64,000 nucleotides of DNA from an uncultured Collinsella sp. (GTDB lineage Bacteria; Actinomycetota; Coriobacteriia; Coriobacteriales; Coriobacteriaceae), in assembly GCA_958415665.1 (NCBI GenBank), contig CATYZK010000006.1, positions 18,352 through 82,351 on the forward strand. The letters run 5' to 3'. The position numbers were made by a program, and so were the translations under genes. The number at the start of each line of letters is the position of its first letter. Position 1 is the stretch's first letter. Positions 50,021-58,373 of this stretch are shown here, piece by piece. The notes under the pieces were generated by a model. That model searched no databases. It saw only the letters and a program-made list of their open reading frames with translations, and was not told the origin of the DNA.

Positions 50021-52516
50021 ATGACCGCAACCGCCAGTCGAACCACCAACCGCAGACCCGAGCTTTTGGCGCCCGCCGGAGGGCCCGAGCCCTTTGCCGC
50101 CGCACTCGCCGCCGGGGCAGACGCCATCTACTGCGGCATGGGCAGCTTCAACGCACGCCGCAAGGCCACCAACTTTACCGACGAGGCCTTTGAGCAGGCC
50201 TGCCGCGCCGCGCATCTGGCCGGCTCGCGCGTCTACGTCACGGTCAACATCGTCATCAAGGAATCTGAGATGAGCGATGCGCTGCAGCTCATCCATCGCT
50301 GCTCCACGCTGGGCGCCGACGCCTTCATCATCCAGGACTGGGGCCTGTTCTTTGAGGTCAAGCGCACCATGCCCGGCATCGAGACGCATATCTCGACCCA
50401 GGCGAACATCCACGACGACCGCGGAACCCTTTGGTGCCGCGAGCAGGGTGCCGACCGCGTGACCCTCTCGCGCGAGCTTTCCATCGACGAGATTGCCGCC
50501 ATTCACGATGCCGCGCCCGATGTGGACCTTGAGGTCTTTAGCCATGGCGCCATCTGCTTTTGCTACTCTGGCCTGTGTCTGCTTTCGAGCTTTGCCATGG
50601 CGGGACGATCGGCCAACCGTGGCATGTGCGCCCAGCCCTGCCGCTTGCCCTACGAGCTGATCGACGAGAACGGTCGCTCGCTCTCCCCTGCCGGTCGCGA
50701 GCGCGCGCTGTGCCCGCGTGACACCAACACCTCACAACTTGTTCGCCGCCTGTATGACGCCGGCGCTGCGTCGCTCAAGCTCGAGGGCCGCATGAAGGCG
50801 CCCGATTACGTGTATTCCATCGTCGACGTGTATCGTCATCAGATTGATGACATGCTGGCCGGAACCTCCGTTGCCAAGGACGAGAAAGCCGCCCGCCAGC
50901 GCCAGCTCAAGCGCTGCTTTAACCGCGACTTTACGCACGCCTATCAGGACGGCACCTCGGGCGACGAGATGATGAGCTATGAGCGTTCCAACAACCGCGG
51001 CCAGATTGTGGGCACGGTGCTGGGCAGCCGCCCGGCCAACCGCGATGTGCGCGGCCTCAAGCCCGACGACCGCCGTCGCCGCGCCGCCATCGCCCGCATT
51101 GAGCTGTTTGAGCCCGTGGGCAAGGGCGACCTGCTGGAGCTTCGCCACGATAACGAGTTTGACCAGTTCCTGACCACCATTGCCGCCGATGATGCCGCAA
51201 CCGGTGAAGTCATCGAATGTCGCGTACCCCGCAGCATGCCCGAGGGCTGCCGCGTCCGCGTGATTCGCAGCCAGCGTGCCATCGACGCCGCCGGCGCCGC
51301 GCTCAAGCGCGATGTGCTGCGCCGCCGAGCTGTTGATGTGTCCGTCGTGGCGCGTCTGGGCGAGCCGTTTACCGTTACGCTCACCTGCTGCGACGACCCT
51401 TCGCTTACGGCCACGGCCACGGGCTTTACCGTCGAAGCCGCCAAGACCCGCGCGGTCGAGGCGTCCGATCTGGTTGAGCACGTCGGGCGCATGGGCTCCT
51501 CTCCCTTTGAGGCCGCAAGCTTTGACGTTTCGCTCGACGCCGGCTGCGGTATGGGCTTTTCCGCCGTGCACAAGGTGCGCGCCGCCGTTTGCAAGGCGCT
51601 GGAAGAGGCCATTCTGGCGCCGTACGCGGAGCGCGCGAAAACGCTCGAGCTGCCGGCGATTGTCACCAGTGATTCCCGCCCCGCGCCCGAGCACCACCGC
51701 GACGAGCCGCAGATCTGCGCCACCGTCACCTCGCTCGTGGCCGCCGAGGCAGCGCGGGCGGAGGGTGCAACGCGCATCTACATGACCACCGACGCGCTCG
51801 ATGCGGCCAAGCTCTCCCCCGCCGATACGTTTGAGCAGGGCATCGTACCCGTGCTCGATGAGGTCTGCCGCGCCGTTGACCACGTCCGCGTTGACCCATG
51901 GGTTGTTGCCGGCGCCACGGTCGCTATTGGTAACATCTCTGAGCTTGCCCTGGCCGCCCAGGTTGGCGCCACGGCCGAGATTCGCTCTTGCCTGCCGGTG
52001 CACAACACGCCCTGCATGGAGGCGCTTGCCGAGCGCGGAGCCGGTGCGTTTTGGCTCTCGCCCGAGATCACGCTCGACGAGATTGTCTCGCTCGGCGCCG
52101 CCGCGCCCGCGGCTCTAGGCATCACCGTCTTTGGCCGCCCGCGCGTCATGACAAGCGAGCATTGCATTCTGCAGGTTGCCAACGGCTGCATCCACGATTG
52201 TGCCAACTGCCGCCTGCGTGCCCGCAAGCTCTCGCTCAAGAATATCGACGGAAAGGTCATGCCCGTCCGCACCGACATCCACGGCCGCTCTCGCCTGTAC
52301 GACGCCTACCCCATCGACCTCACGCCGCAGGTTCCACAGCTGCTCGACGCCGGCGTGCGCCGTCTTATGGTCGACGGAACCTTGCTCGAGGCCGATGAGA
52401 TTGGCCGTGCCGTCGCTCGCGTCCGTCGCGCCGTCGAGGCCGCGCAAGCCGGCCGCAAGCCCGCTGCCCGCCTGCGCGGCGCTACCTCGGGCTGCATGTT
52501 TGTGGGAATTAGCTAA
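50021..52516 (+). CDS. U32 family peptidase / RlhA-like protein with DUF3656
   Basis: The 831-residue protein starts after GAAAGGCAGGAT. It opens ELLAPAGGPEPFAAALAAGA and carries the U32 signature LEVFSHGAICFCYSGLCLLS near residue 176, with ANRGMCAQPCRLPYEL after it; these cysteines bind an Fe-S cluster in RlhA. A middle region (about 380-560) looks like DUF3656. A second U32-like part ends with NGCIHDCANCRLR. RlhA-type proteins hydroxylate C2501 of 23S rRNA. The protease label is historical. An RluA-type gene follows 15 bases later, consistent with rRNA modification. Confidence 0.88.
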   Translation: MTATASRTTNRRPELLAPAGGPEPFAAALAAGADAIYCGMGSFNARRKATNFTDEAFEQACRAAHLAGSRVYVTVNIVIKESEMSDALQLIHRCSTLGADAFIIQDWGLFFEVKRTMPGIETHISTQANIHDDRGTLWCREQGADRVTLSRELSIDEIAAIHDAAPDVDLEVFSHGAICFCYSGLCLLSSFAMAGRSANRGMCAQPCRLPYELIDENGRSLSPAGRERALCPRDTNTSQLVRRLYDAGAASLKLEGRMKAPDYVYSIVDVYRHQIDDMLAGTSVAKDEKAARQRQLKRCFNRDFTHAYQDGTSGDEMMSYERSNNRGQIVGTVLGSRPANRDVRGLKPDDRRRRAAIARIELFEPVGKGDLLELRHDNEFDQFLTTIAADDAATGEVIECRVPRSMPEGCRVRVIRSQRAIDAAGAALKRDVLRRRAVDVSVVARLGEPFTVTLTCCDDPSLTATATGFTVEAAKTRAVEASDLVEHVGRMGSSPFEAASFDVSLDAGCGMGFSAVHKVRAAVCKALEEAILAPYAERAKTLELPAIVTSDSRPAPEHHRDEPQICATVTSLVAAEAARAEGATRIYMTTDALDAAKLSPADTFEQGIVPVLDEVCRAVDHVRVDPWVVAGATVAIGNISELALAAQVGATAEIRSCLPVHNTPCMEALAERGAGAFWLSPEITLDEIVSLGAAAPAALGITVFGRPRVMTSEHCILQVANGCIHDCANCRLRARKLSLKNIDGKVMPVRTDIHGRSRLYDAYPIDLTPQVPQLLDAGVRRLMVDGTLLEADEIGRAVARVRRAVEAAQAGRKPAARLRGATSGCMFVGIS

Positions 52517-52531
52517 CCGAAAGGCTTACAC

Positions 52532-53191
52532 GTGAACGAAGAACCTCAAGTCCTCTACTGCGACGCCTGGCTCATGGCCATCGACAAGCCCGCCGGCATG
52601 ATCGTCCACGGTGACGGCACCGGCGAGCGCACACTTACCGACTACGCCAGCGACCTGCTGCTGGCGATGGGCGACGGCTTTGCCGCGACCGACATGCAGC
52701 CGCTCAATCGCCTGGACCGCAACACCACCGGCGTGGTGCTGTTCTCGCTCGACAAGCAGACGCAGCCCGCCTTTGACCAGATGGTCATCGACCACGCATT
52801 CGAAAAGCACTATCTGGCGCTCGCCGAGGGCAAAATCGACTGGAACGAGAAGCTCATCGACAAGCCTATCGCCCGCGACCGCCACGATAGCCGCAAGATG
52901 CGCGTTGGCGCCAGCGGCAAGCCGTCTCAGACGCGCGTCAAGGTACTCAAGCGCCTTAAGAGCCGCCGCGGCCTGCCCACGCGCTCGTATATCGATGTCG
53001 AGCTGCTCACCGGCCGCAAGCATCAGATTCGCGTGCACCTGGCAAGCGAGCATCATCCCCTGGTTGGCGACGACCTGTACGGAACGCCGCGCCCCTGCGG
53101 CCTCATGCTCCATGCCCACAGCGTGTCCTTTACGCATCCCGTAACCGGCGAGCACATCCACATCGAAGCCCCCTGCCCCTGGGAGCCCTAA
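52532..53191 (+). CDS. RluA family pseudouridine synthase
   Basis: The 219-residue protein has the catalytic motif RLDRNTTGVVLF (residues 60-71, catalytic D62). It shows AIDKPAGMIVHGDG near residue 17 and the C-terminal LTGRKHQIRVHLASEHHPLV. It has no N-terminal S4 domain, like short RluA/RluE-type enzymes. The target uridine (rRNA or tRNA) cannot be assigned. It forms an operon with the U32 gene and ends at a strong terminator. Confidence 0.92.
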   Translation: MNEEPQVLYCDAWLMAIDKPAGMIVHGDGTGERTLTDYASDLLLAMGDGFAATDMQPLNRLDRNTTGVVLFSLDKQTQPAFDQMVIDHAFEKHYLALAEGKIDWNEKLIDKPIARDRHDSRKMRVGASGKPSQTRVKVLKRLKSRRGLPTRSYIDVELLTGRKHQIRVHLASEHHPLVGDDLYGTPRPCGLMLHAHSVSFTHPVTGEHIHIEAPCPWEP

Positions 53192-53229
53192 ACCACCACA
53201 AAGGGGACAGGCACCTTTATGGTGGTTTT
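53191..53229 (+). terminator. intrinsic terminator after the RluA-type gene
   Basis: AACCACCA-C-AAAGG (53191-53204) pairs with CCTTT-A-TGGTGGTT, ending in TTTG on the plus strand. It starts at the stop codon. Confidence 0.75.
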
Positions 53230-53260
53230 GCCGCAATGGCTCAGCCGCAGTCCCAAAACG

Positions 53261-53478
53261 TCTCGATCTGTAACAGTTAGAGCCCGTTTTCCGGTCTATC
53301 TGTTGCAGATCGAGACATTCAAATCCCCCTTAAGGGAAAATCTCAATCTGTAACAGTAACTCGGCAAAATCAGCCTCAGTTGTTATAGATTTAGACAAAC
53401 CACCAGCGTCGCCCCAAACAATCTCAATCTGTAACATCTAGCCTGCTTTTAACGGTCTGGTTGTTACAGATTTAGACA
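53261..53478. repeat. three 57-base inverted-repeat units
   Basis: Units at 53261-53317, 53341-53397 and 53422-53478 are each exactly 57 bases. Arms are TCTCAATCTGTAACA and TGTTACAGATTTAGACA (variants with R and Y changes). The 24-25 base linkers and the loops differ. They fill the convergent gap between the RluA-type and DeoR genes. Confidence 0.88.
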
Positions 53479-53493
53479 AACCGGCAGACAACG

Positions 53494-53530
53494 AAAGCGG
53501 CAACGCCCGTAATGGATGTTGCCGCTTTTC
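53494..53530. terminator. bidirectional hairpin terminator
   Basis: AAAGCGGCAAC (53494-53504) pairs with GTTGCCGCTTT (53518-53528). T-rich bases follow on both strands. It lies 44 bases after the DeoR gene stop. Confidence 0.75.
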
Positions 53531-53573
53531 TATTGAGAAAACTAAATGGTTTTGGCCTTACTTCGCCCCGTTG

Positions 53574-54320
53574 CTAGACCGTGATGACGTTTTCCATCGC
53601 CTGGTACTTGGCGGGCACCTCGCCCGCGGTGATAATCGTTGCGTCGCGGAAGTCCGCAAACTTGACGGGCGCCACCATGCCAAATTTGCTGGCATCCGAG
53701 ATTACGAAGCGTTTGGCCGTATGGCGCATCGAGATGCGCTTGACCTGTGCCTCCTCGATATCGGGCGTCGTAAAGCCCTGCTCGGCAGCAATGCCGTTGG
53801 AACCCCAAAAGCCGCAGTTGAAGTTGTAGCGGTCTAGAGTTGCCAAGGCATCGGGGCCAACGAGCGCCTCGGTCTCGGGCTTGAGCTCGCCACCCAGCAC
53901 CACGGTGTGCATGCCGCGCAGGGCGAGATGCTGAGCATGGAGCACGGAGTCGGTCACATAGGTGACGCCGTCAAGGCGCGGAAGATGCTCGATGAGCCTG
54001 AGCGTCGTCGAACCCGAATCGATGTACACAAAGCTCTCGGGCTCCACGAGCGCCGCGGCGCGAGCGCAGATGCGCTCCTTGTCGTCGTTATGGAGATCAC
54101 TGCGCTCACTGATCGTTAAGTCGCGCGTCACGTGCGCGCGCTCAAGGCTTGTCGCGCCACCGTGCACCTTGGCGATGCGGTGTGCTCGGTCAAGTGTCTG
54201 CAGGTCGCGTCGAATGGTAGAAGCCGTCACACCCAGGGCATCGGCAAGCTCTGGCACCGTTACTGAGCCAGCCTGCTGCACCATCGAGACAATCGCATTG
54301 AGCCTATCTTCCGCGAGCAT
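53574..54320 (-). CDS. DeoR/GlpR family transcriptional regulator
   Basis: The 248-residue protein has the DeoR N-terminal winged HTH (MLAEDRLNAIVSMVQQAGSV, then DALGVTASTIRRDLQTLD, about residues 1-57). The C-terminal sugar-phosphate sensor domain shows VYIDSGSTTLRLIEHLPRL near 98 and GGELKPETEALVGPDAL near 143. DeoR repressors sense phosphorylated sugars. It follows a Gfo/Idh/MocA oxidoreductase gene by 3 bases and probably regulates it. The sugar is unknown. Confidence 0.92.
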   Translation of the reverse strand: MLAEDRLNAIVSMVQQAGSVTVPELADALGVTASTIRRDLQTLDRAHRIAKVHGGATSLERAHVTRDLTISERSDLHNDDKERICARAAALVEPESFVYIDSGSTTLRLIEHLPRLDGVTYVTDSVLHAQHLALRGMHTVVLGGELKPETEALVGPDALATLDRYNFNCGFWGSNGIAAEQGFTTPDIEEAQVKRISMRHTAKRFVISDASKFGMVAPVKFADFRDATIITAGEVPAKYQAMENVITV

Positions 54321-54323
54321 CGC

Positions 54324-55403
54324 TTACTCCTCCTCGGGGTAGACAACTCCCCAATCGGCACGGAGCTTTGTCATCAGCTCCATAACATCAGAAGCATAAT
54401 CCAGAAGCTCACGCTTGGAATCATCGCCGGCGACGGCCTTCTCGAGGTCAGCCATCTCGTAGCATAGGGCGTAAGCCTCGGTGCCCGCGGCGACCTCCTC
54501 GCGATGACCGTCTGCGGTCCACACGATGGTCGCATGGTCGGCACGCGGATACTCGTTGACCTCGATATAGCAGTTATCAAAGCTGATAACCGAGCGCTTG
54601 GGCTGCTTGGAGTGGAGCGTAAGGCTCACAACGCCCAGCTGCTGTTCGGCATTGCGGCAGACGATACCGCCCGCGACGTCAACGCCAGTCTCGCAGGTAT
54701 TGCCCAGAGACACGACCTCGGCGGGTTGGCTGGCCATAAACAGGCGCATAACGGACAGGGCATAGACGCCAATGTCGAGCATGGCACCGCCGGCAAGACT
54801 ACGATTGTAGAAGCGGTTGGTCAGGTCGCCGTACTCCTTATAACTGCCAAAGTTGAGCTGGGCGAGGTTCATGCGGCCAAAGTCGCCCGCATCCATGCGC
54901 CGGCGCAGCTCTTGATACAAGGGCATATGAAGCACCGTGGTGGCGTCCATGAGGACGACGTTGTGCTCGTCGGCGATGGCACGCGCCTCGTCGAGCTCAG
55001 CGGAATTGAGGGTAATGGCTTTCTCGCAGAGCACGTGCTTGCCGGCGGCCAGCGCGTCACGCAGATAGGTGATATGCGTGTTGTGCGGCGTGGTGATATA
55101 GACGGCGTCGATGTCAGGATCGGCGTAGAGATCCTCAACCGTGTCATAGACCTTCTCGATGCCATACTGATCGGCAAAAGCCTGAGCCTTGGACAGCGTG
55201 CGGTTGGCGATACCCGTAAGCTTGCGGCCGGCAAGAGCGAGAGACTGGGCCATCTGGTTGGCGATAACGCCGCAACCGATCACGGCCCAATGGAGCTCGG
55301 GAGCCGTAAAAATATCGTCGGGGAACGGCTTGTCCTGGACCGAAGCGAACGCTGCTTTGGCGGCTGCCGCGGCATCGAGCGGAGCCTGCTTGGAATCTGC
55401 CAT
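54324..55403 (-). CDS. Gfo/Idh/MocA family oxidoreductase
   Basis: From the second of two adjacent ATGs (better spaced from AGGAGG) this is 359 residues. The N-terminal Rossmann fold has AVIGCGVIANQMAQSLALAG near residue 40. The conserved lysine lies in HVLCEKAITLNSAELDEARA. A GFO/IDH/MocA C-terminal domain follows (NFGSYKEYGDLTNRFYNRSL, then LDIGVYALSVMRLF). It uses NAD(P) to oxidise or reduce a sugar or polyol. It forms an operon with the DeoR regulator. Confidence 0.9.
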   Translation of the reverse strand: MADSKQAPLDAAAAAKAAFASVQDKPFPDDIFTAPELHWAVIGCGVIANQMAQSLALAGRKLTGIANRTLSKAQAFADQYGIEKVYDTVEDLYADPDIDAVYITTPHNTHITYLRDALAAGKHVLCEKAITLNSAELDEARAIADEHNVVLMDATTVLHMPLYQELRRRMDAGDFGRMNLAQLNFGSYKEYGDLTNRFYNRSLAGGAMLDIGVYALSVMRLFMASQPAEVVSLGNTCETGVDVAGGIVCRNAEQQLGVVSLTLHSKQPKRSVISFDNCYIEVNEYPRADHATIVWTADGHREEVAAGTEAYALCYEMADLEKAVAGDDSKRELLDYASDVMELMTKLRADWGVVYPEEE

Positions 55404-55721
55404 CATGTGCCTCCTGTGTCATAGAACGTCTTGCATTTCGGACAGCTCTATATTCGCACAAACACGCGCGTCTATGCGCGTTTTTGCGTATCTCACCGCT
55501 ATACGGTCATTTTTGCCCCGTAAACGGCGCTTCTATACGCATATTCACGCAATCCCACGCACGCAAATAAGCACAAATGCGCATTGGTCATTGCTCAGAG
55601 ACAGGGGCTTATGCTTAGAACTCAAAAGACAGGATGATCCGCTTAGCCTCGTCACTCATGGCGCGCTGCAGCTCAAAGGACAGCCCCTAACTGCCAACAG
55701 TATCCCCCCCCCCGCATTTAT
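55404..55721. other. 318-base gap upstream of the oxidoreductase gene
   Basis: No gene is supported. It should hold the promoter of the oxidoreductase-deoR operon. The sequence has several ATACGC/GCGTAT words (near 55475-55545) and a run of ten C at about 55705-55714. Confidence 0.5.
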
Positions 55722-55785
55722 GTCTGTCCCCAATGAGTGTTCTCACTCATTTAAGTCTGTCCCCAATGAGCGGTCCCCAATGAGT
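55722..55785. repeat. REP-like direct repeats with GTCTGTCCCCAATGAG core
   Basis: GTCTGTCCCCAATGAG occurs at 55722-55737 and 55755-55770, with a third shorter copy GTCCCCAATGAG ending near 55784. AATGAGTG-TTCT-CACTCATT (55732-55751) forms a hairpin. This resembles REP sequences moved by Y1 transposases of the REP type; no transposase gene is present in the window. Confidence 0.6.
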
Positions 55786-55795
55786 GGGGATAGAA

Positions 55796-55829
55796 AAAGG
55801 CCCGGGTGCCGTGGGGCATCCGGGCCTTT
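55796..55829 (-). terminator. intrinsic terminator after rplX
   Basis: AAAGGCCCGG (55796-55805) pairs with CCGGGCCTTT (55820-55829), extended by GTGCC/GGCAT pairing. On the minus strand it is followed by TTTTTCTA. It lies 27 bases after the rplX stop, closing the rplC-rplX transcript where rplE would normally follow. Confidence 0.9.
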
Positions 55830-55855
55830 GCTAGCAACTTGATGTTGCGGGCAGC

Positions 55856-56161
55856 TTAGAACTTGTGGCCGCACTTCTTGCAGACGCGCAGCTTGTTCTT
55901 GCCGTCCTTCTCGTGACCGACGCGGGTAACCTTACCGCACTCGGGGCAAACGAGATTAACGTTGGAGGCATCGATGGGAGCCTCCTGCGAAACGATACCA
56001 CCCTGCTGGTTGGCAGCGTTGGGCTTGACGGCCTTCTTGACGACCGAAACGCCCTCGACAACGACCTTGTTCTCGGCGGGGAGAGCACGCAGGATAACGC
56101 CCTGCTTGCCGCGATCCTTACCAGAGAGAACCTGGACCTTATCGCCCTTCTTGATATACAT
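55856..56161 (-). CDS. rplX: 50S ribosomal protein L24, last gene before the operon break
   Basis: L24 is an early assembly initiator of the 50S. The 101-residue protein has the KOW motif (KKGDKVQVLSGKDRGKQGVI, residues 4-23). A C-terminal zinc-finger-like part has C72/C75 and C94/C97. The next gene in the usual order, rplE, is 47 kb away at 7.9-8.5 kb. An intrinsic terminator follows directly. Confidence 0.98.
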   Translation of the reverse strand: MYIKKGDKVQVLSGKDRGKQGVILRALPAENKVVVEGVSVVKKAVKPNAANQQGGIVSQEAPIDASNVNLVCPECGKVTRVGHEKDGKNKLRVCKKCGHKF

Positions 56162-56174
56162 ATATCTCCCCTAA

Positions 56175-56543
56175 CTACAGGGTCTCGGGAGCGAGCGAGA
56201 CGATCTTCATGTACTTCTTGTCACGAAGCTCGCGAGCGACGGGCCCGAAGATACGGGTGCCGACGGGCGAACCATCGTTGTTGATGACAACGCAGGCGTT
56301 CTCATCAAAGCGAATGTAGGAGCCATCCTTGCGGCGGATCTCCTTAACGGTGCGAACGACGACGCAACGGACAACGTCCTTCTTCTTGACGTTGGCGCCA
56401 GGGGTAGCCTCCTGGACAGCACCGATGAACACATCGCCGATGCCTGCATAACGACGCTTGGAACCGCCAAGCACCTTGATGCAGCGAATCTTGCGAGCGC
56501 CGGAGTTGTCGGCGACGTTCAGCATGGTTTGCATCTGAATCAT
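56175..56543 (-). CDS. rplN: 50S ribosomal protein L14
   Basis: L14 is a universally conserved 122-residue protein at the subunit interface. Motifs are MIQMQTMLNVADNSGARKIR at the start, VVRTVKEIRRKDGSYIRFDE near residue 62, and GTRIFGPVARELRDKKYMKI near the end. A 118-base gap to rpsQ holds nothing recognisable; rplX follows after 13 bases. Confidence 0.98.
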   Translation of the reverse strand: MIQMQTMLNVADNSGARKIRCIKVLGGSKRRYAGIGDVFIGAVQEATPGANVKKKDVVRCVVVRTVKEIRRKDGSYIRFDENACVVINNDGSPVGTRIFGPVARELRDKKYMKIVSLAPETL

Positions 56544-56661
56544 GGTAGATGTTCCTCCGAACTAAGAACCGAAGAGAGGTGCGCAGCCTTTATACGGCCC
56601 GTGGTATGCAAGCCAGGCATACGCACATCTTCGGAAACGTACAAGTCGTAAGAGCGACTGC

Positions 56662-56922
56662 TTATTTAGCGCGCTCGACGACCTCGATGAGGCGCCAACG
56701 CTTCATCTTGGACATAGGACGGGTCTCCATAACGCGGACGGTGTCGCCCACGCCAGCCGTGCACTCCTCGTCGTGAGCGTGCAGCTTCTTGGAGCTGGTC
56801 ATCATCTTGCCGTACTTGGGGTGACGCTTGCGCTCGGTGATGGTGACAACAATGGTCTTGGCACCGGAGACAGAGGTAACGACACCCGTACGGACCTTAC
56901 GCGAGTTACGCGAATCAGTCAT
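56662..56922 (-). CDS. rpsQ: 30S ribosomal protein S17
   Basis: S17 is a primary 16S rRNA binder with an OB-fold. The 86-residue protein has RKVRTGVVTSVSGAKTIVVT, then the C-terminal CTAGVGDTVRVMETRPMSKM and KRWRLIEVVERAK. It follows rpmC by 16 bases. Confidence 0.98.
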   Translation of the reverse strand: MTDSRNSRKVRTGVVTSVSGAKTIVVTITERKRHPKYGKMMTSSKKLHAHDEECTAGVGDTVRVMETRPMSKMKRWRLIEVVERAK

Positions 56923-56938
56923 GTTCTCTCCTTAGGTC

Positions 56939-57154
56939 CTACTCGGCGACAGCGGACTTCTCCGCTGCGATCTCGCGGGCGCGCTGCTCCGTGAGGACGC
57001 GAGCGATGTCCTTCTTCACGGTGTTGACGCGAGCGGTGTTGTCCAGCTGGCTGGTGGCCATCTGGAAACGAAGGTTAAAGAGCTCGGCGCGCATTTCCTT
57101 CAGCTTCTCAACGAGCTGAGCGTCCGAGAGCTCACGAATCTCTGCGGGCTTCAT
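56939..57154 (-). CDS. rpmC: 50S ribosomal protein L29
   Basis: L29 surrounds the polypeptide exit tunnel and helps dock trigger factor and SRP. The 71-residue helical protein starts MKPAEIRELSDAQLVEKLKE and has LFNLRFQMATSQLDNTARVN. Its start overlaps the end of rplP by one base, so translation is coupled. Confidence 0.98.
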   Translation of the reverse strand: MKPAEIRELSDAQLVEKLKEMRAELFNLRFQMATSQLDNTARVNTVKKDIARVLTEQRAREIAAEKSAVAE

Positions 57155-57657
57155 TAGTTCTCCTCCTTGGCGGCGGCGGCGTCCTCAGCAGCCCACTTGG
57201 CCTCGAGAGCGGCCTCCTCAGCCATCTCCTTCTCGATGCGCTGCTCAGCGTTCTTGGCAGCAACAATCTTGGTCTTGATGGGAAGCTTGTGCTGTGCAAG
57301 ACGCAGAGCCTCGCGAGCGACCTCCTCGGGCACGCCCTTGACCTCGAACATGATGCGGCCGGGCTTGACGACGGCCACCCACTCCTCGGGGTTACCCTTA
57401 CCAGAACCCATGCGAGTCTCGGCAGGCTTCTTGGTGATGGGCTTATCGGGGAAGATCGTGATGTAGACACGACCGCCACGCTTCATGTAGCGGGTCATGG
57501 CAATACGAGCGGCCTCGATCTGACGGTTGGTGATCCAATGGGCCTCGAGAGCCTGGATACCAAACTCGCCGAAATGCAGCTCGGTATTACCCTTGGCCTG
57601 GCCCTTCATGGAGCCACGCTGCACCTTGCGGTGAAGAATACGCTTAGGGGCAAGCAC
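57154..57657 (-). CDS. rplP: 50S ribosomal protein L16 with a C-terminal extension
   Basis: L16 shapes the A-site tRNA channel. Motifs are MLAPKRILHRKVQRGSMKGQ, RYMKRGGRVYITIFPDKPIT and MGSGKGNPEEWVAVVKPGRI. At 167 residues it is about 28 longer than the usual 138. The extra tail (after KIVAAKN) is rich in Ala and Glu (EKEMAEEAALEAKWAAEDAA). The GTG start overlaps the rpsC stop by one base. Confidence 0.97.
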   Translation of the reverse strand: MLAPKRILHRKVQRGSMKGQAKGNTELHFGEFGIQALEAHWITNRQIEAARIAMTRYMKRGGRVYITIFPDKPITKKPAETRMGSGKGNPEEWVAVVKPGRIMFEVKGVPEEVAREALRLAQHKLPIKTKIVAAKNAEQRIEKEMAEEAALEAKWAAEDAAAAKEEN

Positions 57658-58367
57658 TACTGACCCCTCCTCTCGGAGTTACGACGACGAGGACGGGAAG
57701 AGCCCTCGAGTGCAGGGTTGGGAACAGGCTGGCCCGGGAGCTTCTCGCCCAGGTAGATCCAGACCTTCACGCCGCAAGCGCCCATGGTGGTGCTGGCGAC
57801 AGCCGTGCCGTAGTCGATCTTGGCACGGAGGGTGTGCAGAGGCACGCGACCCTCACGGTACCACTCACGACGGCCCATCTCGGCACCGCCGAGACGACCG
57901 GAGCACTGGATACGGATGCCCTTAGCGCCGGCCTTGCGGGCGGACTGGACAGCCTTGCGCATAGCGCGACGGAAGGCAACGCGGCCCTCGAGCTGCTCGG
58001 CGATAGACTGAGCAACGAGGTTTGCGTCGAGCTCGGGGCGCTTGATCTCGACAACGTCGACGGAGAGCTGGCCCTTGGAGACGCCAGCGACCTTCTCGAG
58101 CTCGGTGCGGAGGGTATCGATCTCGGCACCCTTCTTACCGATGACAACGCCGGGGCGAGCGGTGAGGATGATGACCTTCACTTTGTCGCCAGCGCGCTCG
58201 ATCTCGACGCGGGAGACAGCTGCGCGGGAAAGACGCTTCTCGAGGTACTTGCGGATCTCGAGATCGTTACCGAGGGTCTTAGCGTAATCCTTCTCTGCGA
58301 ACCAGCGGGAGCGCCAGTTCTCGGTGATGCCAAGACGGAAGCCGGTGGGGTAGACTTTCTGACCCAT
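57657..58367 (-). CDS. rpsC: 30S ribosomal protein S3
   Basis: S3 lies at the mRNA entrance with helicase-like activity. The 236-residue protein has an N-terminal region, a type II KH domain with GVVIGKKGAEIDTLRTELEK near residue 74, and the C-terminal S3 domain (GAKGIRIQCSGRLGGAEMGR near 147). It ends with an Arg-rich tail. It follows rplV by 6 bases. Confidence 0.98.
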   Translation of the reverse strand: MGQKVYPTGFRLGITENWRSRWFAEKDYAKTLGNDLEIRKYLEKRLSRAAVSRVEIERAGDKVKVIILTARPGVVIGKKGAEIDTLRTELEKVAGVSKGQLSVDVVEIKRPELDANLVAQSIAEQLEGRVAFRRAMRKAVQSARKAGAKGIRIQCSGRLGGAEMGRREWYREGRVPLHTLRAKIDYGTAVASTTMGACGVKVWIYLGEKLPGQPVPNPALEGSSRPRRRNSERRGQ

Positions 58368-58373
58368 ACAGCT

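Noticed and set aside
50732..52003. A 423-codon minus-strand frame
   Set aside because: It is antisense to the U32/RlhA-like gene and lacks family motifs.
55722..55785. An insertion sequence at the GTCTGTCCCCAATGAG repeats
   Set aside because: Only short repeats are present; no transposase reading frame lies nearby.
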